A stretch of 64,000 nt of DNA from Coprinellus micaceus (taxonomy: Eukaryota > Basidiomycota > Agaricomycetes > Agaricales > Psathyrellaceae), in the NCBI GenBank assembly GCA_951394405.1, contig OX596339.1, positions 434,001 to 498,000 of the forward strand, given 5' to 3'. The position numbers and the translations under genes were made by a program. Below the pieces are notes generated by a model. It had not been told where the DNA came from and did not search any database. It was given only the letters and a program-made list of their open reading frames with translations. Within the stretch, counting starts at the first letter, position 1, and each line of letters begins with the position of its first letter. Positions 1 to 11,434 of the stretch are shown in pieces.

Positions 1-433
1 TAGGTTTTCACAGCGAAAGGTCTGGGTAGCCGGTGCTATAGTCATGGCATCGATCGAGACCGACCGTGTACGACCTATCAGGAGCGATTCCCTATCCGAT
101 AGGCTGAGTTCGGAATCCACACCTCCAATTGCCATCGTCACAACTCATTGGGACGTCCTCCCTGATCACGCCCAAGGGAGGCGAAAGGAAGGCATTCTGC
201 GGAGGTCTTTGTGGGCTCGCGCCCCAGAGAACGCCCTGATGTTCCGATTCTATAACACCAGTAACTCTGCGTGGAAGGCGATGGATGGAATCGTCCATGA
301 ATTTGTGTCATTGTCGGACATGAACAGGGTGCGAGACGAGAAAAAGAGGTCTGGGAGCTTCATTGGGCGCCTGATCCATTTCATCGTTGGATTGGTGAAC
401 AAGCAATTGCCTGGTGGCACTCGTGACCGTTAA
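1..433 (+). CDS. C-terminal fragment of a TTxWD-type P-loop GTPase (5' end outside window)
   Basis: The reading frame is open from about base 14, after a possible splice acceptor (cacag), to a TAA ending at 433. The protein holds IAIVTTHWDVLPDHAQGRR, a charged helix, then MFRFYNTSNSAWKAMDGIV. From memory, this order (TTxWD, then RR/KE-rich helix, then RFxNTxxSAW) matches the C-terminal part of the G domain in fungal AIG1/dynamin-like GTPases, where TTxWD stands at the G4 (NKxD) position and reads out guanine. The P-loop and switch regions would lie upstream of the window. The ATG at 44 is probably internal, because the upstream frame is open. The C-terminus ends in a hydrophobic stretch (GRLIHFIVGLV). 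I infer the family by motif only; a related unannotated family is possible. Confidence 0.6.
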   Translation, partial: RFSQRKVWVAGAIVMASIETDRVRPIRSDSLSDRLSSESTPPIAIVTTHWDVLPDHAQGRRKEGILRRSLWARAPENALMFRFYNTSNSAWKAMDGIVHEFVSLSDMNRVRDEKKRSGSFIGRLIHFIVGLVNKQLPGGTRDR

Positions 434-2270
434 AGTGTTGAGGGTGATCAATGCAGACCGCCAATTATTATGTGATTTTTATTTTCTATTCCACTCGCAC
501 TGACGCTGTGTATTTATCATCATAACACTTTGACAGGGCGCTCCAGCCCCCTGCTCCGTATTTAGAACCTACGATCCTATATGTAACCCATTAGAGCCCA
601 GCACGTACCACTAGATATTTTGCATAAAGCAGTCCACCGCCGCAATTGCCGTACGACTCGGAACTTCTGCATGATCGCATCAAAAACTTCAGGTTCAGTT
701 ATGTAGTTCTGTTGTAGACTCGTAACCAGCCCCTCTGAACTTGAGAGGTTAAGAACAAGTTCTTCCGCTTCGCGGAACCTCGTCAGGGCTGCGCTCCGCG
801 CGATTAATTTATTAATAGCCTCGCCCAGTATAGAGGGGCCAAGTCACAGGTCTAGTTCTGTTGGAAAACACACGTAATCGCCCTTTGCAACGAACTTCAT
901 CTGGACGCCGCCGGCCGTCCGACTGTAGACATCAGCCTCCTGGAGCCCCCAAAGAAGATACGATCGGGGCGCTGGTGTCGCCTTTGGATGTCCGAACACG
1001 ACACATCTCATGGATGGCACGAGGTCGGCGCGTGTTCCTCACGATCGTACATGGGCGCCTATTTCGATGAAGCGACCCACACTGAACTCCTCGCGTTTCC
1101 GCTTCCTTCATATTACCAGAGAGCCGGGATCTTGAACGAAGTGGCGACGTAGAAGAGCTATGAGATATTGAGAGCCAAACTCTGCTCAGCAGCGTCGAAA
1201 TCGACCTCAGACCCGGGGGACACCTGATTCGGATGTGATTGATGTGGGTACCATACATTGCGACATGACGTTTGGGACACGCTCCTGCCTCGTTGGTGAC
1301 ACGTACCCTGAACCTATGAAGAACAGATGTCCCAGTAGTCGTCACAAGCACAGCTGGGCAAGAGGTGACAGATCCCCCGATCCTGGACATAGTTCTCACG
1401 ACCCCTCCCCCCCTGGTACCCCCCCTATATAAGGAAATTTGCGTGCCCTGCTTGGCTTTGCCATGCATCCAGCTCCGACGGCATCTGACAAACCGCCGAG
1501 ATCCTGCCTTTCTTCAAGGTTCGCCTTTCCCTCAATGTCGCGTCTTGCGGCGCGTCCTAAACTTGTATTAAATGCGTTGAAAGGTGCGCACGGACCTTTC
1601 TCGCATCTCTTTAAGCACCATGGAAGTTCGGGCATGTATAACACCCCGCCCATGGTTCAACTTTCGAATTCTGGAACTGTACCATCCCCTACCAACGTAC
1701 TTTCATAGAAACCACTTAGTTTATCGAGTGTTGAGACTGCATACCCTACTGAGACTGCTTTTAATTCTTCGATTCATATCATCCGGGATTTTCTCTTCTT
1801 CTACTTGACTCCATTTCCCAAGAGCGGGGAAGCACAGCTCCTCGAGACCGTGACGCGTTGTGTTCCCAATGCCAACAGTGGGCCAAACATGAGTGCAGTG
1901 AGATATGTGTTTCGGGTTCAAGGACAGGCCAACCTGATGCTTTGGCGCTGGCGAAGAGCCCCTGCGGGGAGTTCCAATACCTGGGCAAGCCGACCTCATG
2001 CCGTGCCTCGGAAACTTCCGGTTCAGATCATTTCGGCGTCAGTGCTCTCAGATCCATGTCCATAATTCCCAGATCTGCCACCTCTTGCAGCTGGGCGTCA
2101 TTCAATATGAAATATGCCCGGGATCTGCCTTCACAATTCGCCACGCTGCCGGCAGTTACGGAGGGTGCACACCCCTGCACCTACTATTGCATACAAAGCC
2201 GTGACGCTCACGAAAGGTAAATCCACCCATCAACGACCTTTCCTCGCCCTGAATGCCCAAGCTGTCATTC
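434..2270. other. Intergenic, no supported gene
   Basis: Open frames here are short, overlap on both strands and show no recognisable motif or credible intron chain. A TATA-like string (ctatataagg) lies near 1426-1435, but the frame behind it starts without an ATG. I see nothing else I can support. Confidence 0.5.
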
Positions 2271-3543
2271 ATGCCTCGACGAGTCAATGCGATAAAGAGG
2301 GAGAGCAAGGGAGATGAGGAATTGAGTCTCGCTACCGCCACCGCACAGACCGGTGGGTGTAACCTCGTTGTGAGTCTGCGCCCTCTTTGTTACCGATAGT
2401 TGGATGACCTCTATGTCGAACAGATCGACAATGAACAACTGCGAGCCCCAGGAGTTGAGGGCCTTTTCCATCTAGATCGTGCGGTGGGCTATCAGACACT
2501 TCATGGCGACGCATACAAGCTTGTTGACGACAACCTCCTGGCCGCACTGGGTCAAATGTTATCCCAATTCGCTGACATTACGAGTGGAAAAATGCGCCTG
2601 ACCCGTGACATGAGCTGGTCATCTCTCATGGAAGTGTTCGCACAAAGCCCATTTTTTCAGAAGGATGGCTCTCCAATCGAAGTCCTCGAGAACTTCGAGG
2701 CACACAACACGCAATTGTCCCGAAAATTGGGTAACTTTTGGAAGAAGGTTGACGCAGTCGTAATCACATACTGCTGGAGTGCGATTACTGACGGTACCTT
2801 TCTGCAGAGAACGGAGATATTGCAAAACCACATCAAGAAATCGAAAGAGACGACTAGTCGACTGGTCCGCCAGTTTTCTAACTATCTTTGGGCGCTCGCA
2901 TTGACCACGCGTTCCCACAGGCTCTCGATTGGTTCCAACAAACTTTGGTTAAGGACCCAAACATTCGGGAGAGCGTCAAGTTGGACATCAAGCACGTCAT
3001 GAAAGAGCAGACGAACACCATTCTGGACCTCATCCGAGGTACAGGGGAAACAGGGCAGCGACACAAGGTACTTGCCGGGGCTGGGCTAGGCTCCCTCTCA
3101 GATGAAGACGGAAACGACAAATGCGAGAAGGTCTTTCTCGACATCGGTGTCCTTCGGTTTCCCGACTTTCAAGACCCATACGTTCAGGTTTGACGTCCAT
3201 CATTCCAATACGCACACTACCGTTAACGCTTGCTCCTCAGGTGTATCGCATTCAATTGACAGCATGGACCGAAATCAATCTCAACGACCTCCAGGTCAAG
3301 AGCGGCGTCAAAGGAGGTGAGTCATTATACGGACCCAAGGACTAGGACCAGCCGGCAACCGGCTAAAATCCTCCTTTTTTTGAAGTGTACCACTCCTGCC
3401 AATTCCGTCCACGGGCCGCTTTTCTGAAGGAGTTCCAGCAAGAGGCACTTGATCTAGCCAAGGCCAAAGCGATTGATTGCCTTTTCCAAAGGTCTGGCTC
3501 AGCAACACCGGATGATGTTACAATAGACACCCTAACAGCCTAA
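2271..3543 (+). CDS. A-family protein, copy A1 (unknown function)
   Basis: Unknown function. Spliced by eye: ATG at 2271 (MPRRVNAIKRESKGDEELSL), a 55-nt intron, then IDNEQLRAPGVEGLFHLDRA and a helical domain with DDNLLAALG, DMSWSSLMEVFAQSPFFQ and FEAHN. A short exon (RTEILQNHIKK) and an exon starting ALDWFQQTLVKDP follow. Then comes VFLDIGVLRFPDFQDPY, the exon VYRIQLTAWTEINLNDLQVK, and a last exon HSCQFRPRAAFLKEF to TAA at 3541-3543. Intron positions match copies A2-A5 and the B genes, which supports the model more strongly than any single splice site. It lies upstream of, and parallel to, the C1 gene; that order recurs five times here. No signal peptide or membrane segment is seen. A divergent segment (about 3030-3120) carries an insertion relative to A2/A3. 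Confidence 0.65.
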
Positions 3544-4145
3544 GTGATTTCCTTTTCCTCGCTTCCTCTTACATGGCATCCTATTTTACTCCATTTTATG
3601 CTACATATGCTGTCCGTTTTCCCTACTCTGTTCGACGTTTGGAGCTACCACGATTTTCAAGTCCAGCTTGGAACCGCCACGTACTTATGTCCCCCATTTC
3701 CTTGAAACACGTCGAAGATCGCTTCAAGTAGTATTATCCCTACAGATATCAGACTGGAGTCCTGGGTCTTGGCATCCCCAGGCCTTACATATGATCGAGC
3801 GCTGAGCGCATGTGTAAGGACCTGAACCATCCACAATATGCATACATTTCAAATACGCCGCGGAACCCTTCAATTTATTCGAACCTCTAGGTACGAACGA
3901 GCGCTTAACGAGAAAGGCCTCATGGTTCCCATGAGGGATGATATGCATAAGGCATGCTGGGACCACGACTTTACCACGCTGCACCAATGACCGAGCTTCC
4001 ATTCGGATCTCGAGCATTTCACCCTAAATCGACTTCCACATCGACAACTGCCAGGTACCGGGCCTCATTGACCTCTCCGCAAAATACTCTCAACTCCCTC
4101 ACCGCAGATCTCGTACTTGAATCCACCTTTCCGAGAAACAGAAAC
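3544..4145. other. A1-C1 intergenic spacer
   Basis: No supported gene. An ATG-led frame at 3984 (MTELPFGSRAFHPKS) might be an upstream exon of C1, but joining it meets a stop in every splice I tried, so I start C1 at 4146. Confidence 0.4.
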
Positions 4146-5498
4146 CATGTCCCGGAAGTTAAAGAAAGGTCTCGCCTCTCGCGGGGGACTAAGGGAACGA
4201 TGGCAGGCCTTTATCAACCCGGTAACATGTCCCCATATCAATTGCTTTCTTACTTGTAGCTCAACGGGTTGAAAGGCTTCAAGTCTCTCAGATCCCCCCG
4301 GACAGCATCCAGCGGTAGAGAGTGAGGAAGAGGTGGTGAGCCATGATGTTCTGAATGAGGCTCGGTGAGACCGCGCACACTAGTCAGCCGGGATCGCCTT
4401 AAACCTATCGTCGTACAGGCAGTCCAAACGACACAGCGTTTCAAACACGTCGCTCAGCTTTTTGAGCTGCCCGAAGGTCACCCGCCGCACGGTATGTCGT
4501 TCATGTTCCTGTGTGACCTTCTCTGACGCTTGTTCGTGGACGCGGTCCAACAGCGCACTTACACCTCTAGAGAGGAGAGGAGGCGTGCAGTAGCCAACCT
4601 TGTATCAGCCGCCGTCAGTATATCTTACGGCCATTGTATCGTTGGCCCTTCCAAACTGACCATATGCTGGCCGCAGATCAACTCGACGGGAGGCACTGGG
4701 CATCGAGAACTTTCCTTGGCGGTTGTTGATGAGCCACCGCCAGGCAACAGATACGCACACGCCATGTTTAAGAACCTGATGCAAAATGTGAAGGAGGGAC
4801 CAGCAGAGCTACTCACCTATCTTACTCAAGATGTCCTCATTGAACCAAATGCCGAGGTGCAGGAAAAGCGTGGTCGGTACAAAACCTTCAGAGAGTTTGC
4901 GTCGGAGCAGGTGAGAGGCAGCGGACTCCCCACGGCCAAGCACGTTTCCAGAACGTTGAGCACAATACACAGCGGTCTGAGTGTTTCCACGCCATCGGAA
5001 ACGAACTGGGACTCCTCCCCGAAGAATTCCTGGCACTTCAAGGACGCTTGAGAAGCTCAATCAGCAACCCCTTTGTCACAGCCAACGATTATTCGCTGGA
5101 AGAGATACCCATATTCGATTTTGCCGTTGCTGTGTTTGAGGGGAAAGATGACACCTTCATCGTGGTGAGTGCCTGTTGGACATGCCGCGCTCGAGTGCTG
5201 ATCTTAGCCAGTACCATCGTTTAAGATTGTCTGTAGAGGTCGACCTTTCACCAGCCATTGAGGCAGGGGAAATAGACGAGGCGGTCAGAGAGAGGGATAT
5301 ATACCTGGTTGCAGGTACGTTACGCATCGTGGTGCTAGGGTCGCTATTGACGATTGCCAAGTGTGGGAAAGAAGACCGTTCCCCCTCCGAGTTGATTTTC
5401 TCGCGCAGGTCGAGGGTGAAATGAAGAGGTTGAAGGCGAACCACACAGACAAGGGAGAGGAACATGAGGGGAAGGTTCCAAGCGCTGTCCATAACTAG
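4146..5498 (+). CDS. C-family protein, copy C1 (unknown function)
   Basis: Unknown function. The proposed start is MSRKLKKGLASRGGLRERWQ at 4146, followed by short basic and Ser-rich exons whose joins are uncertain. The firm part begins near 4550: RTYTSREERRRAVANLVSAA, then AELLTYLTQDVLIEPNAEVQ (the LTQ-D/N box of the family). A 62-nt intron leads to LGLLPEEFLALQGRLRSS, IPIFDFAVAVF, the exon YHRLRLSVEVDLSP, and a last exon AVWERRPFPLRVDFLAQVEG ending in TAG at 5496-5498. The last two exons line up with C3 (FYRLKLIVAITGK and AVWEKRTFRFREFLKQVEME), with the same phase-1 intron between them. It follows A1 in the same direction and converges on CC1, whose stop lies 53 bp downstream. The 5' exons are the weakest part of the model. 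Confidence 0.6.
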
Positions 5499-5550
5499 AT
5501 TCGGGATTAAGTTAATTCTGGGCTCCCTCGCGTTCACCCGCGCTGAAGAC

Positions 5551-7749
5551 CTAGGTGAAGTCGAATAGACGTTCCGTGATTCCCATTGCAATCCCTCGAC
5601 TGGTTTCGGACATTTCCTTGATGAAGCTATCCCGAGGATGGTACGTTTGGCCCATGCAGTGCTCTACCAAATATATCAGTCAAATCGGTTGACCCCGGGG
5701 GGCTGAGTCGGCTTCTGCTCACCGACTGAAAGGATAGTACTCCGTTTGGTACGTCCAAATCGATTGAGATTCTGCCTCGTTCGTAGCTTGATCAACGTAC
5801 GCGAAAGCTGGATAACTTTCGCGTTCAGACAGTGCCTCGAGGTGGATTGAAGGATATCGTCACCTTGAATGATCTCCTGGCATGACCAGGGAGCCACATC
5901 ACTGTAACGTCCAACAGCTCCTTCTCGGAAGTAGAGTCTTCTGGTGCCGGTTTCGCTGCCCGCTTCGGGGACGGCCTATCCTGCTCTGGTGGAATAAAGT
6001 CTGAAACTTTGAGAAAAGCGCCCATTGTGACGCCATGGAAGCTCCCATCGCATTCCAGCAGTGCGCGGAACCACTACAAGCCGACATTCGATCAGTGCTT
6101 GTTCTAGAGGACCATCGAGATAGATATAATCGTACCTGACCGGCGATCCCGAGCTCTGATGGCTTCAGCTCTCGAGCGATTTCCACTTCTTCACGATATT
6201 CGACCCGCTCGCCGACGGGCTGAAGCTGAGGTATAGTTGTGAGAATATTCTCAACTACTAGCCAGTCCACATGGGCATCCTTCAGCGCTACGCTCGTTTG
6301 CAGGGCTCCAACGGTGGCAGCGAAAGCGATTTTCAGGCCGTCCGACATTGAGTTAATCTGTCGTTGATTGATTTTGTCGTACAGCGGAACAAGAGGCACT
6401 CGGAATCCGTCTCTTTTATTCGAGTCGCTAACGTCAATCTGCGGAGGGATCAGCTGTATGTGCTTTCCGACACACAGGTAAGGCTTACAGTCGTGAAATC
6501 AAACTGGCTGAGCATACGGTGGACACCCAATGCGGCCTCTCTTCCAAATGCCTTTTGCAGCCCGATCGTGGCTGTCCAACGCGGAGATTAGGGCCTATAA
6601 ATCAATGGGAGGAAGAGCTACTCACTATATTTGAGAAGGTCGCCAGCTGCGTCGCCGAGTTGCTTCCGGACCTCCTCCCGGCGACGAGACCCGATATCAT
6701 CTTCCATAGCTTTTACGTCCTTGGACCTCACAGCGAGGTTTCTCTTCTCCATCCGTACAATGCTCTCCCGCTCCTCAAGATCCCTGAGTGCTCTCTCCAC
6801 CTCAATATGACTTTCCTTCGCTTCCGCTTCCCTCCTCTCGACGTCCGACTCTTTCCCTTCCACGGCCGACTCTCGTTCGTCGAGGCGGGTTAGGGCCTGA
6901 TGTAACTTCTCCTCCCTCAGCTCGAGCTCCAACGCTCGCACTGAAAGGTCTCGCTCCCTCAGCTCTAGCTGCGACGTTCGCGCCGAAAGGCCTTTCTCCC
7001 TCTGCCTGACTGCTTCTTCACGCTCCGCCACAGACGTCTGAAATTCCTCCTTCCTAGCCTTGAACTCATCCATCAGATCCAAGTAATCCTCAAGTATCGA
7101 ATGGGAACCAAATCAACATACATCCCATTCGTCCAGCTCGCGTTCACGTCTTCGTACCGCTCGTTGGCGGAGCTCGAGGTCGCTTCGAATGTCTTCGAGC
7201 CGAGCCTTCAGGACGTCGAGTTGGGTCTATATAGACAGCCTTTGTTCTCAGCCGCCCGTGTATCGCAGATATCTCGCAAACCTTGGAACATGTTCTTTCG
7301 TGGCCTTTAGAGCCGTTTTCCAGAAGGTGGTCGTCTAATGATTGCTGTCGATGACCGCAAGTTAGCCGGATTGAGGTTTTTCGCAGAAGAGCTTCGAACT
7401 GACCGAACGGCTCTGATGGGATCGCCTTCCATCTCGAGGACCTATCCCGTCCCACTGCCGCAGGTCAGCACCCATGACTGTAAGCTGGGACATGCAGGGG
7501 CGCTCGAGAAAACATGGGCCCTACGTTTCTGTCTAGGATAATCTGAACGGTGGTAGGCCCTCCCTCATAGTTGTACGAGTTTCCTCCGACAAAACTGGCT
7601 TGATTAACGCTAAATTCAGACGCTCCTGATAGTATGGAGTTCCTATGAAACAAGTCAGCAACAGCCACGACATCGGGTCCTACACAGCTTACTCACCCAG
7701 CCGAGGGTTCCCCGCGCTTGTCTTCCTGTTGGGTTTCGGTTTCGGGCAT
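5551..7749 (-). CDS. CC-family coiled-coil protein, copy CC1, with shared C-terminal cassette
   Basis: Unknown function. ATG at 7749 (MPETETQQEDKRGEPSAG), a 54-nt intron, then ILSGASEFSVNQASFVGGNS. That string resembles the stretch found near the N-terminus of many Agaricomycete NACHT/NLR-like proteins (family knowledge from memory), but no P-loop follows. A long charged coiled coil comes next (about 7200-6630, for example REKGLSARTSQLELRERDLS). Then LSQFDFTT, FRVPLVPLYDKINQRQ, LDVTVMWLPGHARRSFK, VIQLSRTLIKLRTRQNLNRF, and a last exon EHCMGQTYHPRDSFIKEM with stop at 5551-5553. That tail matches CC2 and resembles the A-family tail (SCEYVPRSEFLE, then an AMG near the end). It converges on C1. 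The MITE at 7795-8205 begins 46 bp upstream of the ATG. The exons around 7300-7600 are uncertain. Confidence 0.6.
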
Positions 7750-7794
7750 CGATGATAACCGTGGTCAGAGAAGAGTCAAGGGTAGCTCCAAAGT

Positions 7795-8205
7795 GAGTCC
7801 TGACGAGAACAGTAAAAGTAAAAGTCTGCTTTAACTTTTCTCACACCACTTTTACTGTTCTCGCCGCCTATCTTGGCGCGGCCATCAACAGTATGTTTTA
7901 CGCACCCCGCCCTCCTGTGCCCCGCAGCCATACGCCTGATAATTCCGAGGCCCTTGGGCCGAGCAAAAAGATGAGCGGCAGCAAGGAACGGGGGCCCCAC
8001 GTATGTGACTGACGGTCTCACATCGGGGGCCCTGGGACCCTCCCCGAAGCATCGCGGGGCCCCCGCCGAAGGCGAGGGGTGCGATGCGGAGCGGGAGGGA
8101 GCTGTGGGGACTGTCGCGAATGAAAAAAGAGTTAACCACTTTTACTACTTTCGTCACTTTTGATGGTTCCCCGCACTTTTACTTTTACGGTTCTCGTACA
8201 GACTC
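7795..8205. mobile_element. MULE-like MITE with inverted ends and 9-bp target duplication
   Basis: The left end at 7795 reads gagtcctgacgagaacagta and runs on as aaagtaaaagt. The right end, read inward on the other strand from 8205, is gagtctgtacgagaaccgta followed by aaagtaaaagt. Both ends are flanked by CTCCAAAGT (7786-7794 and 8206-8214). A 9-bp duplication with inverted ends and no coding capacity in 411 bp fits a non-autonomous Mutator-like element (family knowledge). Internally there are more copies of cttttact/agtaaaag and a G/C-rich core (about 8020-8075). It sits immediately upstream of CC1, on the promoter side. Confidence 0.8.
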
Positions 8206-8214
8206 CTCCAAAGT

Positions 8215-9418
8215 GCCGCTCTGGTACCAGAAATGGTCAGTAGTGAGGCTCAAGTATGTGATAACGGCCACGGTGAACCAATCAATTACCGCCACTCGGA
8301 CACGACCCCGGGAGCAAACAGGTGCTCGCTAATAGTCAATATCCCAGTCGAGTAGTCCGACTTCCCTTGACCTTAACCCTCAAAGTTAGGGATCAGATAA
8401 ACTGGCATACAGGGTCAGCCGTTGAGATCTGAGAGTTTGCTGAGGGAAGAGACTCACGAAACTTAAACCATTCTTGCACGATGTGACGGCCGCCCCCTCT
8501 AAACATGGAGCCGGCGCGTGTTCACTGTTCAGCGTGGCTTTCACGGGGAGTACACCTTCCTGTGCATCCAAGTGGACGCCGAATACGTTAGATTGGTAGT
8601 AGTGATAGTTGCGTGTCAGCGAGTCTGTGTCGGTGCGCGCGATGTGACGATTTCGTGACCAACGCTAACCACGTGCACGCCGTGATGCCTATTTGGAGCA
8701 GCCGGGTGATTCAAGCATGTACAAATACGACACACCTGACCAGATAAAAATTTGGTTGCTTCCCTAGATCTCCCACCTCTACTAACCACCACACCTTCTC
8801 TGGGGCTGGGCCCTGTCGCACCCACCACTATCCAGAAATACAATGGGGAAAATCAAGGGATCCTCCGGGGGGGCTAATTTCTTGGGTTGACCTCTGTCTA
8901 GGCGCCACCACCTCCCCATCTTCGCCTTGCTGAACGACTTTCCCATACCAGCTGGTCCGATCACACAATTACCGGCGGGTTTACCTGTTAGGCTCCCGTA
9001 CTCTGGACCTTCTCCCCTGGCCCATCTCCCTGAGCTAGGCTTGGCCTCGGGACGCATCAACGTTCATACTGCATCACCTCGTCTCCACGTTGAAGCCCCG
9101 AATTCGAAGTTTAATCTGAGCGTAAATGAAGACAAGCGCTTAAAATACAGGTCACGACACCCTATCTTTGGCCCGAGGATCCGTTCACCCTTCACACGTC
9201 CCCTCCAATACCACCTCGTGGCCCTCACTTCAATTACACCCCTGTAACGCGTGTTCATCTCCACTCAGTTTTCTGGAAACTTTTATCCTGCCGCGATCTA
9301 TTCCCGAGGCCACATCGTTTGGATAAGAGTACTGCTTCCACGAGGTCGCAGTCGACACTCGACGCTGGACCACCCCCCGTCATCGCTCTTCATACGCCTT
9401 GTTTCTTTACCTCTCACA
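8215..9418. other. Intergenic region between MITE and B1
   Basis: No supported gene. A minus-strand frame (8782-9060) contains the string GPAGMGKS, which fits the Walker A pattern, but the residues around it (FSKAKMGRWWRL) do not look like a nucleotide-binding domain and no other motif follows. Confidence 0.45.
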
Positions 9419-10470
9419 ATGTTCCGGCAAGTTCTTACTAATCTATTGCGGTGTCTGGTGAAACCCTCCGCCCCTGCGGCCCCAGTCGTACGCCCACCGT
9501 TGACCACCTGGCTACACGCGGACATCCCCGACTCTGGCTCCGACCAAGACACCGACGACTCTCCCGTGACTGTGAAGCGCGAGAAGAGGAACTTGCTCGA
9601 GACACTCACCATCGCTGTTCCTCAGCTCGCCAACGTTCGCCCCGGTGACGATGGGAGTATCAGGCTGCCCCTCCCTCAAGGGTTGGACGTGGACACCCTG
9701 ATATGGCAACTCAGGCGCACACATGTATTCAAATGGGAACAGGCAGGGGAGACGGTCGTCAAAGATGAGCTCCACACCCACAACCTCCGCTACAAGTCCA
9801 CACTTTCTGGCGCCTGGAAAACGGTCGGTACTGCCGCCTCCTTGTAATCCTCTGAGCCGATGCTGAGACTCGTTGCAGAAATTGCAAGTCCTCAAGAGCC
9901 GTGTGGCTCGTAGTCACGCCAAAACCATGAAAAAGGTATACCTTTCGCCCTTCACTTCGTAGCCATTCACCTAATCGCCTCATACCCAGGCATCCGAGTG
10001 GTTTGAATCATTCGTGTCAGGAGCCGACTCCGACCTTTTGCCTCGTATTCGCTCATGTGTGGATCCGGATGCGATCTGGGAGCAACTCGCATTCATTGTG
10101 GAGGCGGCCCTAGTCGGGCGGGACCTAAACCCTCCAGACGATGTAGCGAGCCCTACATTAGAAAAGGTAGACACCTTACCTGACCCCACAGTCCATTTCA
10201 CGCTAGGTATCCTTGAGGCTTCCGGGGACTCGTGCTTGAAAGTGTGTGAATTCATTCACTTCGAAGATAGCGAAGGAGCTCATATCTACTAGATATATTC
10301 CGTGCGACTCACGGGTTGGGCCGAGTACGACGCGCGATTGGGCCACCTTCGAAGTGGTGTGAAGGGAGGTACGAAACACTCCCCCTTTTTCGTTCATACA
10401 GTCGTACTCATCGGATCGATCGCCTCTCGCAGTCTTGAGATGCGTACGGTACGAGCCAGCGTCTCACTAA
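9419..10470 (+). CDS. B-family protein, copy B1 (unknown function)
   Basis: Unknown function. ATG at 9419 (MFRQVLTNLLRCLVKPSAPA). The first exon carries TVKREKRNLLETL, IAVPQLANVR, IRLPLPQGLDVDTLIWQLRR and LSGAWKT. Short exons follow: KLQVLKSRVARSHAKTMKK; ASEWFESFVSGADSD with IWEQLAFIVEAALVGRD; IYSVRLTGWAEYDARLGHLR; and a last exon VLRCVRYEPASH ending in TAA at 10468-10470. The intron positions and the WF-(E/G)SF and VRLTGWAEY exons match the A genes, so B looks like a diverged A with a longer first exon and a shortened tail. It lies upstream of A2. Its close copy B2 is 16.34 kb downstream, and the 5' flank is partly conserved as well. Confidence 0.7.
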
Positions 10471-11434
10471 GCCACATGGACTATGGCCTATCAGGGTCCT
10501 CACGACCCTTCGCATGCAGGCTGAAGACTTTGCCTCACTCCTTCCCGTTCTTCGATTATGGGCTATGGACTATGGACTCTCACTTACTGGTAGATATATT
10601 TCCATCACAATACTGGCTTGGAAACATGCCCTTCAGAAAATGAATTACGCGCTGAACGTACGTCAGATCAACGGGATATGTAATGCACTACCACGACGAC
10701 ACTTCACCTCCTTTGGGGGCGCAATATGCTCCCCTCTGCCTCGCGCTGGCCTTGTGTACCACCCACGCCCACGGCACGCCTAATCGATCTCGGCCTCTAT
10801 CGCTCTTTTCTCTTCTCTGTGCGTCACACTCGCCCATTCGCATTTCCTTCGTCAGATCCTAGCGTTGGACGTGGGTACTGGCTTACCGTTAAATCAATGC
10901 TATTCCCATTGCACATTCCGCGCACCTGGGACTTCTCGCTCGGCGAACCGGCTTGCTACCCTAATCGATCATGCTCGAGTCAGGGAAGGATCTGGTTCAT
11001 GTTTGCGTTCTGTTCCTCATAGAACGAACTCTGCGCCGATCAACATCGTGCCTTGGTGCACTGAGACGGGTCAGCAATGCCTTTTACGACCGCTCCTAAG
11101 CCCGAGAAGTGCATCACTCCCATGGGGCGTGCGTGCGTCTTCTCTTCCCTGGGTCGTGCAAGCCGTAGATGTGTATATCGTGGCCCCGTCACATTAAGCG
11201 CCCATAGATTGCCATGCCTGGGTTCAAATCGACGGGTGCACACACACACGCGGTCACACGAAGCCCTATCCCAGCGGGTCATGGGTCCCCGTGAAGCGGG
11301 AGTGGGGAGGGGCCTCGTCGCTTGGCAAGTCCTAAGCGCAGCAGTGTGCCGATCTCTCACTGCCCAGGCTTAAGAACGCATCATTCCTCTCACGTCTGGA
11401 GCTAACGTCCATAGTCTGACCTCCGTAACCTCCA
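10471..11434. other. B1-A2 intergenic spacer
   Basis: No supported gene. Parts of it (near 11190-11380) resemble the spacer before A3 at 27530-27710, which agrees with the segmental duplication. A short (CA)n run lies near 11239. Confidence 0.5.
11186..11212 (+). promoter_or_regulatory. Candidate shared upstream motif (TTAAGCGCCCATAG)
   Basis: The string cacattaagcgcccatag lies about 235 bp before the A2 start. A3 has cacattaggcgcccgtag at the matching place near 27534. A4 has the reverse form (aatgggcgcctatcac) near 51302, and A5 has caggcgccttaatgag about 60 bp upstream of its start. The A2/A3 agreement may reflect duplication alone. A role as a promoter element is inference. Confidence 0.25.

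Noticed and set aside
1420..1708. TATA-like box followed by an 89-codon frame
   Set aside because: The frame begins with TTG, has no motif, and overlaps other random frames.
8782..9060. Walker A-like string GPAGMGKS on the minus strand
   Set aside because: The frame is short, without an intron chain or Walker B or NACHT motifs, and the residues after GKS do not fit a P-loop NTPase. Chance match.
11165..11240. B-box-like gggttcaaatc
   Set aside because: No matching A box at the right distance and no acceptor stem.
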